64,000 bases of DNA from Acidimicrobiales bacterium. GTDB taxonomy: Bacteria; Actinomycetota; Acidimicrobiia; Acidimicrobiales; JAHWLA01. Where the stretch lies: NCBI GenBank assembly GCA_035536915.1, contig DATLNE010000009.1, positions 1 to 64,000 of the forward strand, written 5' to 3'. A program made the position numbers and the translations under genes. Shown in pieces: positions 55,921 to 64,000 of this stretch (positions are counted from its first letter, which is position 1; each line of letters begins with the position of its first letter). The notes below the pieces were generated by a model that saw only the letters and a program-made list of their open reading frames with translations, ran no database searches and was not told the DNA's origin.

Positions 55921-58808
55921 GACAACAGCTCCAACAACTCGGCTTTGCGCAACCGCGACGGCCCCTTAATGCCACGCGACCGCGCCACCTCGACCAGCTC
56001 TGTGCGGCTCAACCCGCCGAGCTGCGGAACAACGGCAGGCCGGCCGGTGTCGCTGCGCTTGATGGCCCGCTCGTCGGTGCCCAGGTAGGCGGCGATGACG
56101 GCGGGATCGGTGCGCACCACCTCCGGCACGCCCTCGGCGATGACCCTGCCTGCCGACATGCAGTACACGCGGTCCGACAGCGACATCACCAACGGCATGT
56201 CGTGTTCGATGATCACCAAGGTGGCGTCGAGCTCCTTGCGAATGCGTTCGATGAGGGGGCCGAAGGCCTCGGTCTCGCGCTGGGCCACGCCCGCCGTGGG
56301 CTCGTCGAGCAACAGCACGCGGGCGTCGACCGCCACCAGGCAGGCCAACTCGGCGATGCGGCGGGTGCCGGTCGACAGCGAGCCGATGACGGCATCGGCG
56401 TAACGGCCGAGCCCCATGAAGCCGATGAGCTCTTCGGCCTCGCGCCGCTTGCGGGCTTCGGCCGCGGTAGCAGGCGGCAGGGCCAGCGCCGAGGGCACCA
56501 GCTCGCTTCGCTCGCGGGCCTCCAGCGCCACCGACACGCACTCGCGCACGGTGAGCTCACCGAACAGGCGGGCGTCTTGGAACACCCTCCCGAGCCCCAG
56601 TCGCGAGCGCTCGTGGGCCGACAGGGCGGTGACGTCCTCCCCGAACATCTGCACTGTGCCCGCGGCGGTGGGTTGGAACCCGCTCATGACGTTCATCAGG
56701 GTCGACTTGCCCGCGCCGTTGGAGCCGATGAGCCCGAGCGTCTCCCCCGGGTAGGCCACCACCGTCACCCCGTCGAGGGCGGTCACGCCGCCGAAGCGCA
56801 CGGCGATGCCGGTGGCCGCCACCGCGGGCACGTCGAGCCGGATCTCGGGGCGGTTGCGGGTGGTGGCCACCGGCACGACCCGGCGGTCGACGGGCACGGG
56901 TGCCACCGCGGGTTCGCCCATGCGGCGCTCGGCCACCGAGAACACCAGGTCGCGCAACTTGTACACGACCTGCAGGAGCCCGCCCGGCAGGTACATCAAG
57001 AGGATGAGCAGGCCCGCGCCGCTGGTGAGCAGGCGCACCTCCTGGGTGTCGCCCAACAGCGCGGGAAGGCCGAGCACGTAGACGGCGCCGAGGACCGCAC
57101 CGGTGACGGAACCGAGCCCGCCGATGATGACCATGGCCACGACGATCAACGACTGCTCGGGGCCGAACAGGTCGGGGCCGAACTGCACGTGCGCCCCCGC
57201 CAACAAGGCGCCCGCCAAGGCGGCCAGGCCGCCGGAGATGGCGAACGCGGTGAGCTTGGTGCCCGACGGCGACACGGTGAGGGCGGCCGCGGCACGGTCG
57301 TTCTCCCGCACGGCGATGATGGCGCGCCCCACCCCACTGGTCCGCAGCCGGGAGATCACGAACACGCACGCAGCCAGCACCACCAAGCAGAACCAGTAGT
57401 AGGTCCGCTGCGACGACAGGTCGAAGAAGGCGATCTTGGCCCGGGGCAGGAAGACGTCCTGGTTGCCTCCGGTAAAGGCACCGTGCGGGAGGATGTAGCC
57501 CCGAGCCGCCACGGCGAAGGCCAAGGTCGTCACCGCCAACGAGAGACCCCGGATGCGCAGGGCGGGGCCGCCCACCGCCAAGGCGGCCAGCACGCCGATC
57601 ACCGCCGAGTACACGATCGAGTAGCTGAACGGCATGCCTCGGTCGACCAAGGCGAACGAGGTGAACGCGCCCAGCCCGACGAAGGCGAACTGCCCGAGCG
57701 AGAGCTGGCCGGCCCACCCGGTGAGCACGGTGATCGACAGGCCGATGATGGCGAAGATCGCCACCCGTGAGAACAGGAACTGCCGCGACGGCGCAGTGAC
57801 CACCAACGGCAACAAGGCGGCCACAGCGAAGGCGACGCCCGCCGAGATGTGCGGCAACCGTCGCACCCACCCGACCGACAGCAGGCGAGCCGGGATGGGC
57901 CGGCTGCGGGGCGTGAGCGAGAACGAGCCCTTCTCGTCGGTGACCAGGTCGCGGCCCCGGGTGAACACCAGGATGAGCACGACCACGAACAAGATGCCGT
58001 CGACGGTGCCGGGGCTGGGCACGTTCACGAACAGCAGCGCCTCGGCGATGCCCACGGCGATGCCGCCCGCCAAGGTCCACGGCAGCGACACCAGCCGCCC
58101 GCACAAGGCGGCGACCAAGGCCCGCAACAACAGGCTCGGCCCCAACGCCACCGAGGCAGTGCCGACGATCGTGCCCCGAATGGGGTTGATGAGCACGAAG
58201 GTGGCCGTCGACAACACGCCGGCCAGCACCCACACCACCGTCGACACCCGCTTCACGCTGACGCCCGCCAAGCGGGCCGCCTCGGCGTTCTCGGCCGAGG
58301 CCCGGATGGCCATGCCGTAGGGCGTGACGTTGAGGAACAGCGCCAACCCCGCGATCACCGCGGGCACGAAGGCCATCACCATGAAGTGCTCGCCCCGCAA
58401 CAGCACGCTGCCGACGTCGGCCACCCGGTCGAGCCCGGTGGGATAGCGCCGCGTGTTGTCGATGTCGGGCAGCACGGCGCTGGCGAAGAACAGGATCTGG
58501 GAGACGCCGATGGTGGCGACCAGCAGGATCAGCCGCGGTGCGTGGAACAGCCGTCGGATGATGGCCAGTTCCACCACGCCGCCCACCACAGCACCCACGG
58601 CCAGCACCACGGCGAAGGCCAGGAACCAGTTCCACCCCAGGTCGAGCACGAGCTTGGCCAGCACGGCAGCGCCGAAGGCGCCCATCTCGCCGTGGGCGAA
58701 GTTGATGACGCGGGTGGCCCGGTAGACGAGCACCAACCCGGCGGCCAGCACCGAGTAGGCGAGGCCGGTGAGCGCGCCGATGATGACGAGCTCGATGGAG
58801 AACGTCAT
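55917..58808 (-). CDS. LivH-LivM-LivG triple fusion of a branched-chain-type ABC importer, with Rho-N/SAP-like tail
   Basis: A 963-aa polypeptide. Residues ~1-290 are a LivH-type permease (VINFAHGEMGAFGA). Residues ~315-630 are a LivM-type permease (TVLTGWAGQLSLGQFAFVG). Residues ~665-910 are a LivG ATPase with Walker A GSNGAGKSTLM, actinobacterial-type signature LSTGTRRIAELA and Walker B VLLLDEPTAGVAQ. The last ~35 residues (LSRTELVEVARSRGIKG, SRLRKAELLELL) resemble a Rho-N/SAP helix module. The frame is continuous. Normally these are three genes. ATG 58808 overlaps the upstream MFS-LivF stop by 4 bp. Confidence 0.9.
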   Translation of the reverse strand: MTFSIELVIIGALTGLAYSVLAAGLVLVYRATRVINFAHGEMGAFGAAVLAKLVLDLGWNWFLAFAVVLAVGAVVGGVVELAIIRRLFHAPRLILLVATIGVSQILFFASAVLPDIDNTRRYPTGLDRVADVGSVLLRGEHFMVMAFVPAVIAGLALFLNVTPYGMAIRASAENAEAARLAGVSVKRVSTVVWVLAGVLSTATFVLINPIRGTIVGTASVALGPSLLLRALVAALCGRLVSLPWTLAGGIAVGIAEALLFVNVPSPGTVDGILFVVVLILVFTRGRDLVTDEKGSFSLTPRSRPIPARLLSVGWVRRLPHISAGVAFAVAALLPLVVTAPSRQFLFSRVAIFAIIGLSITVLTGWAGQLSLGQFAFVGLGAFTSFALVDRGMPFSYSIVYSAVIGVLAALAVGGPALRIRGLSLAVTTLAFAVAARGYILPHGAFTGGNQDVFLPRAKIAFFDLSSQRTYYWFCLVVLAACVFVISRLRTSGVGRAIIAVRENDRAAAALTVSPSGTKLTAFAISGGLAALAGALLAGAHVQFGPDLFGPEQSLIVVAMVIIGGLGSVTGAVLGAVYVLGLPALLGDTQEVRLLTSGAGLLILLMYLPGGLLQVVYKLRDLVFSVAERRMGEPAVAPVPVDRRVVPVATTRNRPEIRLDVPAVAATGIAVRFGGVTALDGVTVVAYPGETLGLIGSNGAGKSTLMNVMSGFQPTAAGTVQMFGEDVTALSAHERSRLGLGRVFQDARLFGELTVRECVSVALEARERSELVPSALALPPATAAEARKRREAEELIGFMGLGRYADAVIGSLSTGTRRIAELACLVAVDARVLLLDEPTAGVAQRETEAFGPLIERIRKELDATLVIIEHDMPLVMSLSDRVYCMSAGRVIAEGVPEVVRTDPAVIAAYLGTDERAIKRSDTGRPAVVPQLGGLSRTELVEVARSRGIKGPSRLRKAELLELLS

Positions 58809-61012
58809 CCGCCCGCCTCCGCCCCGAGGAAGACGGCCCGCACCAGGTCGTCGCGCTCGAGCAGTTCCTTGGCAGGCCCCTGAAAGCGGACGCGGCCCTT
58901 CTCCATGAACACGGCCCGGTCGGCGATCTCCAAGGCGATGTTCACCGACTGCTCGACGATGACCATCGTCAGGCCGCGCGCCTTTAGCGTCTCGACCACT
59001 TCGAGGATGTCCTGCACGACCACGGGCGCCAGCCCCAGCGACAACTCGTCGATGAGCAGGATCTCGGGATCGAGCAGCAATCCCTTGGCCAACGCCACCA
59101 TCTGCTGCTCCCCGCCCGACAGCTTCCCGGCGGGTTGGTCGAGGCGTTCCTGCAGCCGCGGGAACAGCGTCAGCACTTCGTCGAGCTTGGCGTCGAGCCG
59201 CTCACGGTCCCACACATAGGTGTGGGCGCCGACGGTCAGGTTCTCCCGCACGCTCAACGTGGGGAACACGGCCTTGCCGCCGGGCACCTGCACGATGCCG
59301 GCGCGCACCCGCGTCTCGGCGTCGGAGTAGGTGACGGTGCGGCCGTTGAGGCGGACGACGCCGCGGTCGGGAATGGCCAAGCCGCTGACGGCGCGCAGCA
59401 AGGTCGACTTGCCTGCGCCGTTGGTACCGAGCAGGGCCAGCACCTCGCCCTTCTTCACGTCGACCTCGACGTTGAACAGCACCTGGATAGGGCCGTAGCT
59501 GAAGTCGAGGTTGCGCACCTGCAGCACGGGAACTTCACCGCCCGCCTTCACCCGCTCGTGCTCGTCTTGTTCTTCCTTGAGCTCCTGCACCACCAACGAG
59601 ATGTCGCCGCGCACGAAGCGGGCGCCGTAGGCCATGACCGAGCCGCCGACCAAGAGGGCGGGCGGGATCATGATGGTCAGCGCCGTGCGCTCGCCGAAGG
59701 CGTCCGACATCTGGCCCGCGATGACGGCGCCGAAGAAGGCACCGATGAAGAAGATGTAGACGCCCGCCAGCGCGTAGCCCATGGCTCGCAGCCGGTACGG
59801 GATGACCGAAGCGATGATGGCCAGCAGCCCGCTGATGGCAGCCGACACGCCGAGCTGGGCGACGGCCAGCATGGGGATCAGCGTTGGCACGTTCGGCATG
59901 TACATGGCGACCACGCCGAAGACGAACAACGACAGCAGGCCGCTGACCGCAAGGATCGCCTTGGGTGGGCTCTGTCGGAAGAAGCGGTCGACCACGAAGC
60001 CGCCGACCGGGGCCCCGATCACGCCGCCGATGGCAGCCAGCGAGAACACGTAGCCGCGCTCGAGGGCGTCGAGTTGGTAGTGCTCTTCGAGGTAGAGGCT
60101 GAAGTAGATGGAGAAGGCGAAGAGGGCAAAGCCCATGACGCCGAGGCCGACGAGCACGTAGTAGAAGGTCTTGATCTTGCGCAGCCGCTCCCACGCCGCG
60201 CTCATGGCGGGCGGCTCGTGGGTGAGCTCGGGCTTGTCGTCGCCGAAGATGGCCTGCTGCTCGTTGGCGCCTCGTTGGGGCTCGCGCACGAACAGCACGA
60301 GCATCGACAGCACCAGGGTCGGCAGGGCCAGGATGATGAAGGCCCACCGCCAACCCTCGTCGCCGCCTGCCAACGCAGCCACCGCGCCCGCCACCGCCGG
60401 GCCGGCCAACAGCCCGATGGGGTTGGCCAGGTTGAACAAGGCGAAGACGCGCGCCCGCCCGGCGATCGGGTAGGCGTCGGCCAACACCGAGTTGAAGGCG
60501 GGCTGGCCGCCCTTGCCGAACCCGGTGCCGACGCGGGTGACGCCCAGCTGCCACGCCTCGCGCACCAGGCCGGTGGCGAACATGAACACGCCCAGTACGG
60601 CCGACACGCCCGAGATCACGCGCACCCGGCGCATGCGGTCGGCCAGGAAGCCGATGGGGATGAAGGCCAGCACCACCAGCCCGCCGCCCAAGGTGGCCAG
60701 CACGCCGAGGGTGGTGTCGCTCACCCCCAGCGTCTCTTGGATGTTGGGGGCCAGCACCGCCATGGCCGCCCGGTCGAACTCGTCGAACAGGTTGAGCAGG
60801 AACAGCATCCCGATGGTCGCCACCCCGCCCGAGCGCAACACCTCGCGGGTGGGCATGGCGTCGTCGCCCACGCCAGGGAGGAGGTCGTCGGGCAGGAGGA
60901 CGGCGTCGGCGTCGCGCTCGTCCTGCTCGTCCTGGCGCCGCGCCTCTTCTTCGAGGACGGCGGCAGTCAACGCCGCCGGGTCCGGCGAGGTGTCGTCGAG
61001 CGTGGTGGCCAT
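58805..61012 (-). CDS. MFS transporter fused to a LivF-type ABC ATPase
   Basis: A 735-aa fusion. After an acidic N-terminus, residues ~60-480 form a 12-helix major facilitator domain (NLFDEFDRAAMAVLAPNI, IPIGFLADRMRRVR, GTGFGKGGQPAFNSVLADAY). Residues ~500-735 are a LivF ATPase with Walker A GTNGAGKSTLL, signature LSGGEQQMVALAKG and Walker B ILLIDELSLGLAP, where Leu replaces the usual Pro of DEPS. The linker (LKEEQDEHERVKAGGE) is charged and helical, and the frame is unbroken. ATG 61012 overlaps the stop of the binding-protein gene by one base. LivF here completes the ABC importer encoded downstream. Confidence 0.92.
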   Translation of the reverse strand: MATTLDDTSPDPAALTAAVLEEEARRQDEQDERDADAVLLPDDLLPGVGDDAMPTREVLRSGGVATIGMLFLLNLFDEFDRAAMAVLAPNIQETLGVSDTTLGVLATLGGGLVVLAFIPIGFLADRMRRVRVISGVSAVLGVFMFATGLVREAWQLGVTRVGTGFGKGGQPAFNSVLADAYPIAGRARVFALFNLANPIGLLAGPAVAGAVAALAGGDEGWRWAFIILALPTLVLSMLVLFVREPQRGANEQQAIFGDDKPELTHEPPAMSAAWERLRKIKTFYYVLVGLGVMGFALFAFSIYFSLYLEEHYQLDALERGYVFSLAAIGGVIGAPVGGFVVDRFFRQSPPKAILAVSGLLSLFVFGVVAMYMPNVPTLIPMLAVAQLGVSAAISGLLAIIASVIPYRLRAMGYALAGVYIFFIGAFFGAVIAGQMSDAFGERTALTIMIPPALLVGGSVMAYGARFVRGDISLVVQELKEEQDEHERVKAGGEVPVLQVRNLDFSYGPIQVLFNVEVDVKKGEVLALLGTNGAGKSTLLRAVSGLAIPDRGVVRLNGRTVTYSDAETRVRAGIVQVPGGKAVFPTLSVRENLTVGAHTYVWDRERLDAKLDEVLTLFPRLQERLDQPAGKLSGGEQQMVALAKGLLLDPEILLIDELSLGLAPVVVQDILEVVETLKARGLTMVIVEQSVNIALEIADRAVFMEKGRVRFQGPAKELLERDDLVRAVFLGAEAGG

Positions 61013-62523
61013 CAGTACTGGGCGGGCCGGAAAGCGGTCAGGGGCACCACGCACTTGCAGTCGGCCTGCCAGCGGGTGGTGCGAATCTGGTCGGCACCGT
61101 CGAAGCGGTTGGGGCCGAAGGCCATCCCGCCGAAACCCGACACCCCGATGCGGCCCAGGCTGCGCATGCCCCGGCTGAAGCCCGCCGGGCTCAGGTCGGC
61201 GCCCGACGCCAGAGCACCTCGCGACACCAGGATCCAGAAGGCGCACTCCCGGGAGAAGTTGACCTCCTCCTCACGCGGCACCTGGCGACCGAGCGCCTTC
61301 GACGCTTCCTCCCTGCACTGCTTGTCGATGGCGGGCTCCGGGAAGTTGCCCCGGTGCTCGGCCAATCGGGTGATGGTGAAGGCCAGGTTGCCGTTGTACG
61401 ACGCCGGCATGTTGGAGTAGTAGAAGTCGCTGTTGGCGCCGTTCCAGTCGGAGTTGAAGTAGGGCGGCGTGTAGCCCTGGCTGGTGGCGTCCTGCACGAA
61501 CTGGGTGAAGACCAGTGCGTGCGACATGTTCACGATGACGTCGGACTTTGTGCGGTGCTGCTGCACCTCGACGGGCACCTGGCCCGCGGCGGTGCCGAAG
61601 TCGGCGTTGAAGACCGAGACGTGGCTGACGTTGTAGCCGCGGTTCTTCAGCTCGCCCTCCAGCCGCCGCACGATCGACGCGGGGCCGCTGCGCAGGTCGA
61701 ACAGCAGGCCCACCCGCTTGCCCTTGAGCGAACCCAGCCGGTCGACTTCGTGCGCCAGGTTGGCCACGGTGCGGTCGGAGCCCATGAAGGTGGTGAACAG
61801 CAGGCCCTTGGAGCGGGGGTAGTACTCCTGCGGCACGCCCGAACTGCCCGCAGCGATGAGGGGCGTGTTGTGCTCTTCCGTGAAGCACAGCATGGGTGGG
61901 CCGATGAAGCCGCCACTGGCCACGGCGACCGCGACCTTGCGCTGCTCGGTGAGGAAGAGACACGCCTGGCGCATGCTCTCCTCGCTCAGCGGGTCGTAGG
62001 TGACGAAGTGGAGCTCGAAGGGTCGGCCGTTGATGCCGCCCGAGGCGTTGAGGGTGTCGACCCAGTGCTGCCACACCTTCTTCGACTCCTCCACGTCGCC
62101 GGTGGCAGGGAAGCCGAGGGCGGTGACGTTGCCGAGGTCGAGCAGCAGCACGCCGAGCTTGATGGCGGGGCCGCTCGCCCTGCCGCCCGGGCCGCTGCCC
62201 GCGCCGCCGGGACCGGTGCCGCCGGCACCCGCGCCGCCTGCACCCGATCCGCCCAAGCCGGGCAGGCTCCCGTCGACCCCGGCCGTGCCTGCGGCACCGG
62301 AGGCGTCGGCACCCCCGGTCGCCGCATCACCCCCGGTGCCGTCCGCCGTTGCCCCCACGCCGTTGTCGAGGAAGGGTTCGTTGCCGGTGCCGCCCGCCGA
62401 GATCACCTGGGCGCCGTCGGCGAAGATCAGCGGCACGCCGACGCCGGCGGTGAAGATCCCCATGACCACGCCGAGGATCAGGGAATACGTCTGAAGGCGG
62501 CTGCGTGGACTGAAGCGGGTCAT
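61012..62523 (-). CDS. Membrane-tethered branched-chain-type substrate-binding protein (LivJ-like)
   Basis: A 503-aa protein. The N-terminal helix (YSLILGVVMGIFTAGVGVPL) acts as signal anchor, followed by ~75 residues of Gly/Ala-rich linker. The rest is a periplasmic-binding-protein type I domain: IKLGVLLLDLGNV, TLNASGGINGRPFELHFVTYDP, SSGVPQEYYPRSKGLLFTTF and GKRVGLLFDL. ATG 62523 follows GGGAGGGATCTC. It is first gene of the five-gene operon and would deliver substrate to the fused LivHMG/LivF complex. Ligand unknown; the Cys pairs near the C-terminus (CKC) are unusual. Confidence 0.88.
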   Translation of the reverse strand: MTRFSPRSRLQTYSLILGVVMGIFTAGVGVPLIFADGAQVISAGGTGNEPFLDNGVGATADGTGGDAATGGADASGAAGTAGVDGSLPGLGGSGAGGAGAGGTGPGGAGSGPGGRASGPAIKLGVLLLDLGNVTALGFPATGDVEESKKVWQHWVDTLNASGGINGRPFELHFVTYDPLSEESMRQACLFLTEQRKVAVAVASGGFIGPPMLCFTEEHNTPLIAAGSSGVPQEYYPRSKGLLFTTFMGSDRTVANLAHEVDRLGSLKGKRVGLLFDLRSGPASIVRRLEGELKNRGYNVSHVSVFNADFGTAAGQVPVEVQQHRTKSDVIVNMSHALVFTQFVQDATSQGYTPPYFNSDWNGANSDFYYSNMPASYNGNLAFTITRLAEHRGNFPEPAIDKQCREEASKALGRQVPREEEVNFSRECAFWILVSRGALASGADLSPAGFSRGMRSLGRIGVSGFGGMAFGPNRFDGADQIRTTRWQADCKCVVPLTAFRPAQY

Positions 62524-62580
62524 GAGATCCCTCCCACGGCCACTGCAAGGCGCCCCCCGAGAATGACCCCAGCGCCGTTG

Positions 62581-62597
62581 AACCTAACGAGCGTTTG
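62581..62597 (-). promoter_or_regulatory. Operator CTAACG-NN-CGTTTG and overlapping -10 box, transport operon
   Basis: CTAACGAGCGTTTG (62584-62597) with the minus-strand -10 box TAGGTT (62581-62586) overlapping it. It is the same arrangement as at 53823-53839. The transcript would have a ~50-nt leader with a GGGAGGG ribosome-binding site. Confidence 0.65.
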
Positions 62598-62635
62598 TTG
62601 TGTTACTGGCAAGTTACCGACGGGCTCGAAGCCGG

Positions 62636-62919
62636 TCAAGGCTTCATCTCGAACTCTTGGACCACGACCATCGAGCCGTCGGCGGTGTTGTCGAGGCGAT
62701 GCGGCAGGGCCGCTTGGTATTCGGGCGACTCGTACCAGGCCACGGCTGCCTCGGTCGACGGGAAACGCAGCACGACCACGTTGCTGGGCTTGGGCCCTTC
62801 CAGGGCGAGGGCGCTTTGGTCGGCAACGACCACCTCCCCGCCGTGCTGGAACACCGACGGCCCGGCGGCGGCGCCGTAGGCGGCATAGCCCTCGGGGTTG
62901 GTGATGTCGTAGCGGGCGA

Positions 62920-62935
<16 letters not shown>
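62636..62935 (-). CDS. DUF1330 domain protein
   Basis: A 99-aa dimeric alpha/beta-barrel-type protein: MSAYVIARYDITNPEGYAAY, GEVVVADQSALALEG, NVVVLRFPSTEAAVAWYESPEYQ and MVVVQEFEM, the standard DUF1330 pattern. Function unknown, perhaps small-molecule binding. ATG 62935 lies inside the end of the upstream TIGR03084 gene (16-bp overlap). It is 50 bp upstream of the transport-operon promoter on the same strand. Confidence 0.9.

Positions 62936-64000
<1,065 letters not shown>

Noticed and set aside
55917-56100. Reading the tail of the LivHMG fusion as a separate small gene
   Set aside because: The frame is continuous with the LivG ATPase and no ribosome-binding site or suitable start precedes the Rho-N-like segment.

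Overview
The window is about 64 kb of gene-dense, very GC-rich DNA with many 1 to 8 bp start/stop overlaps. It reads as a chromosomal segment of a high-GC actinobacterium, most likely of the class Acidimicrobiia. That placement is an inference from the HU protein with a lysine-rich tail, the DUF222/HNH genes, F420-related genes, SCO4848-like and DUF4388 proteins, and the many promoters in which a TANNNT -10 box sits 6 to 8 bases before the start codon. No rRNA, tRNA, CRISPR array, phage module or transposase was seen, and no intergenic stretch exceeds 300 bases.

Layout. 1-1.7 kb: end of an ornithine-cyclodeaminase-like gene, an arginine dihydrolase, and a lipoprotein. 1.7-6.8 kb: DUF222/HNH copy 1, a one-polypeptide ABC exporter, a small membrane protein. 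6.8-12.5 kb: acyl-CoA dehydrogenase, an amino-acid ABC uptake pair without an ATPase, rnhB, selD, a GYD protein and an RpiB-like isomerase. 12.5-20.7 kb: overlapping map / GH38 mannosidase / secreted CAP-domain genes facing a six-hairpin glycosidase and gpsA. 20.7-24.7 kb: cofC (F420), a PIG-L deacetylase, a pair of lysine-rich nucleoid proteins (HU plus a free-standing H1-like protein), and a TPP-riboswitch-controlled cytX. 24.7-32.7 kb: class A PBP, a very large cyclase/AAA/TPR protein, an F420-type oxidoreductase, and a methyltransferase fused to a Mug-type DNA glycosylase. 32.7-41 kb: DUF222/HNH copy 2, acyl-CoA dehydrogenase, anti-sigma-type kinase, channel-like protein, an OmpR-type two-component system with a DUF4173 protein, DUF4388. 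41-47 kb: MacB-like efflux operon divergent from a second two-component system. 47-52.2 kb: DUF6941, DUF305, hydrolase, nth, VIT1-like, rlmN, and a toxin-antitoxin pair.

52.2-62.6 kb is the most unusual part. A minus-strand operon encodes a branched-chain-type ABC uptake system rearranged into fusions: a membrane-tethered substrate-binding protein, an MFS transporter fused to a LivF ATPase, and LivH-LivM-LivG in one polypeptide with a Rho-N/SAP-like tail. A membrane-anchored beta-propeller and an enoyl-CoA hydratase follow. The next unit (amidohydrolase plus SnoaL-like protein) carries the same 14-bp palindromic operator as the transport operon, CTAACG-NN-CGTTTG, with the -10 box overlapping it. 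The two units therefore look like one regulon for uptake and CoA-dependent breakdown of an unidentified compound. The window ends with DUF1330, TIGR03084 and phosphate acetyltransferase genes.

Regulation visible in the sequence includes about 18 probable leaderless promoters, a TPP riboswitch, 11-bp-period direct repeats in front of both OmpR-type regulators, TetR-type palindromes, and hairpins between convergent genes. Two of these hairpin elements share the 12-mer AGTGCTCCGTCC.
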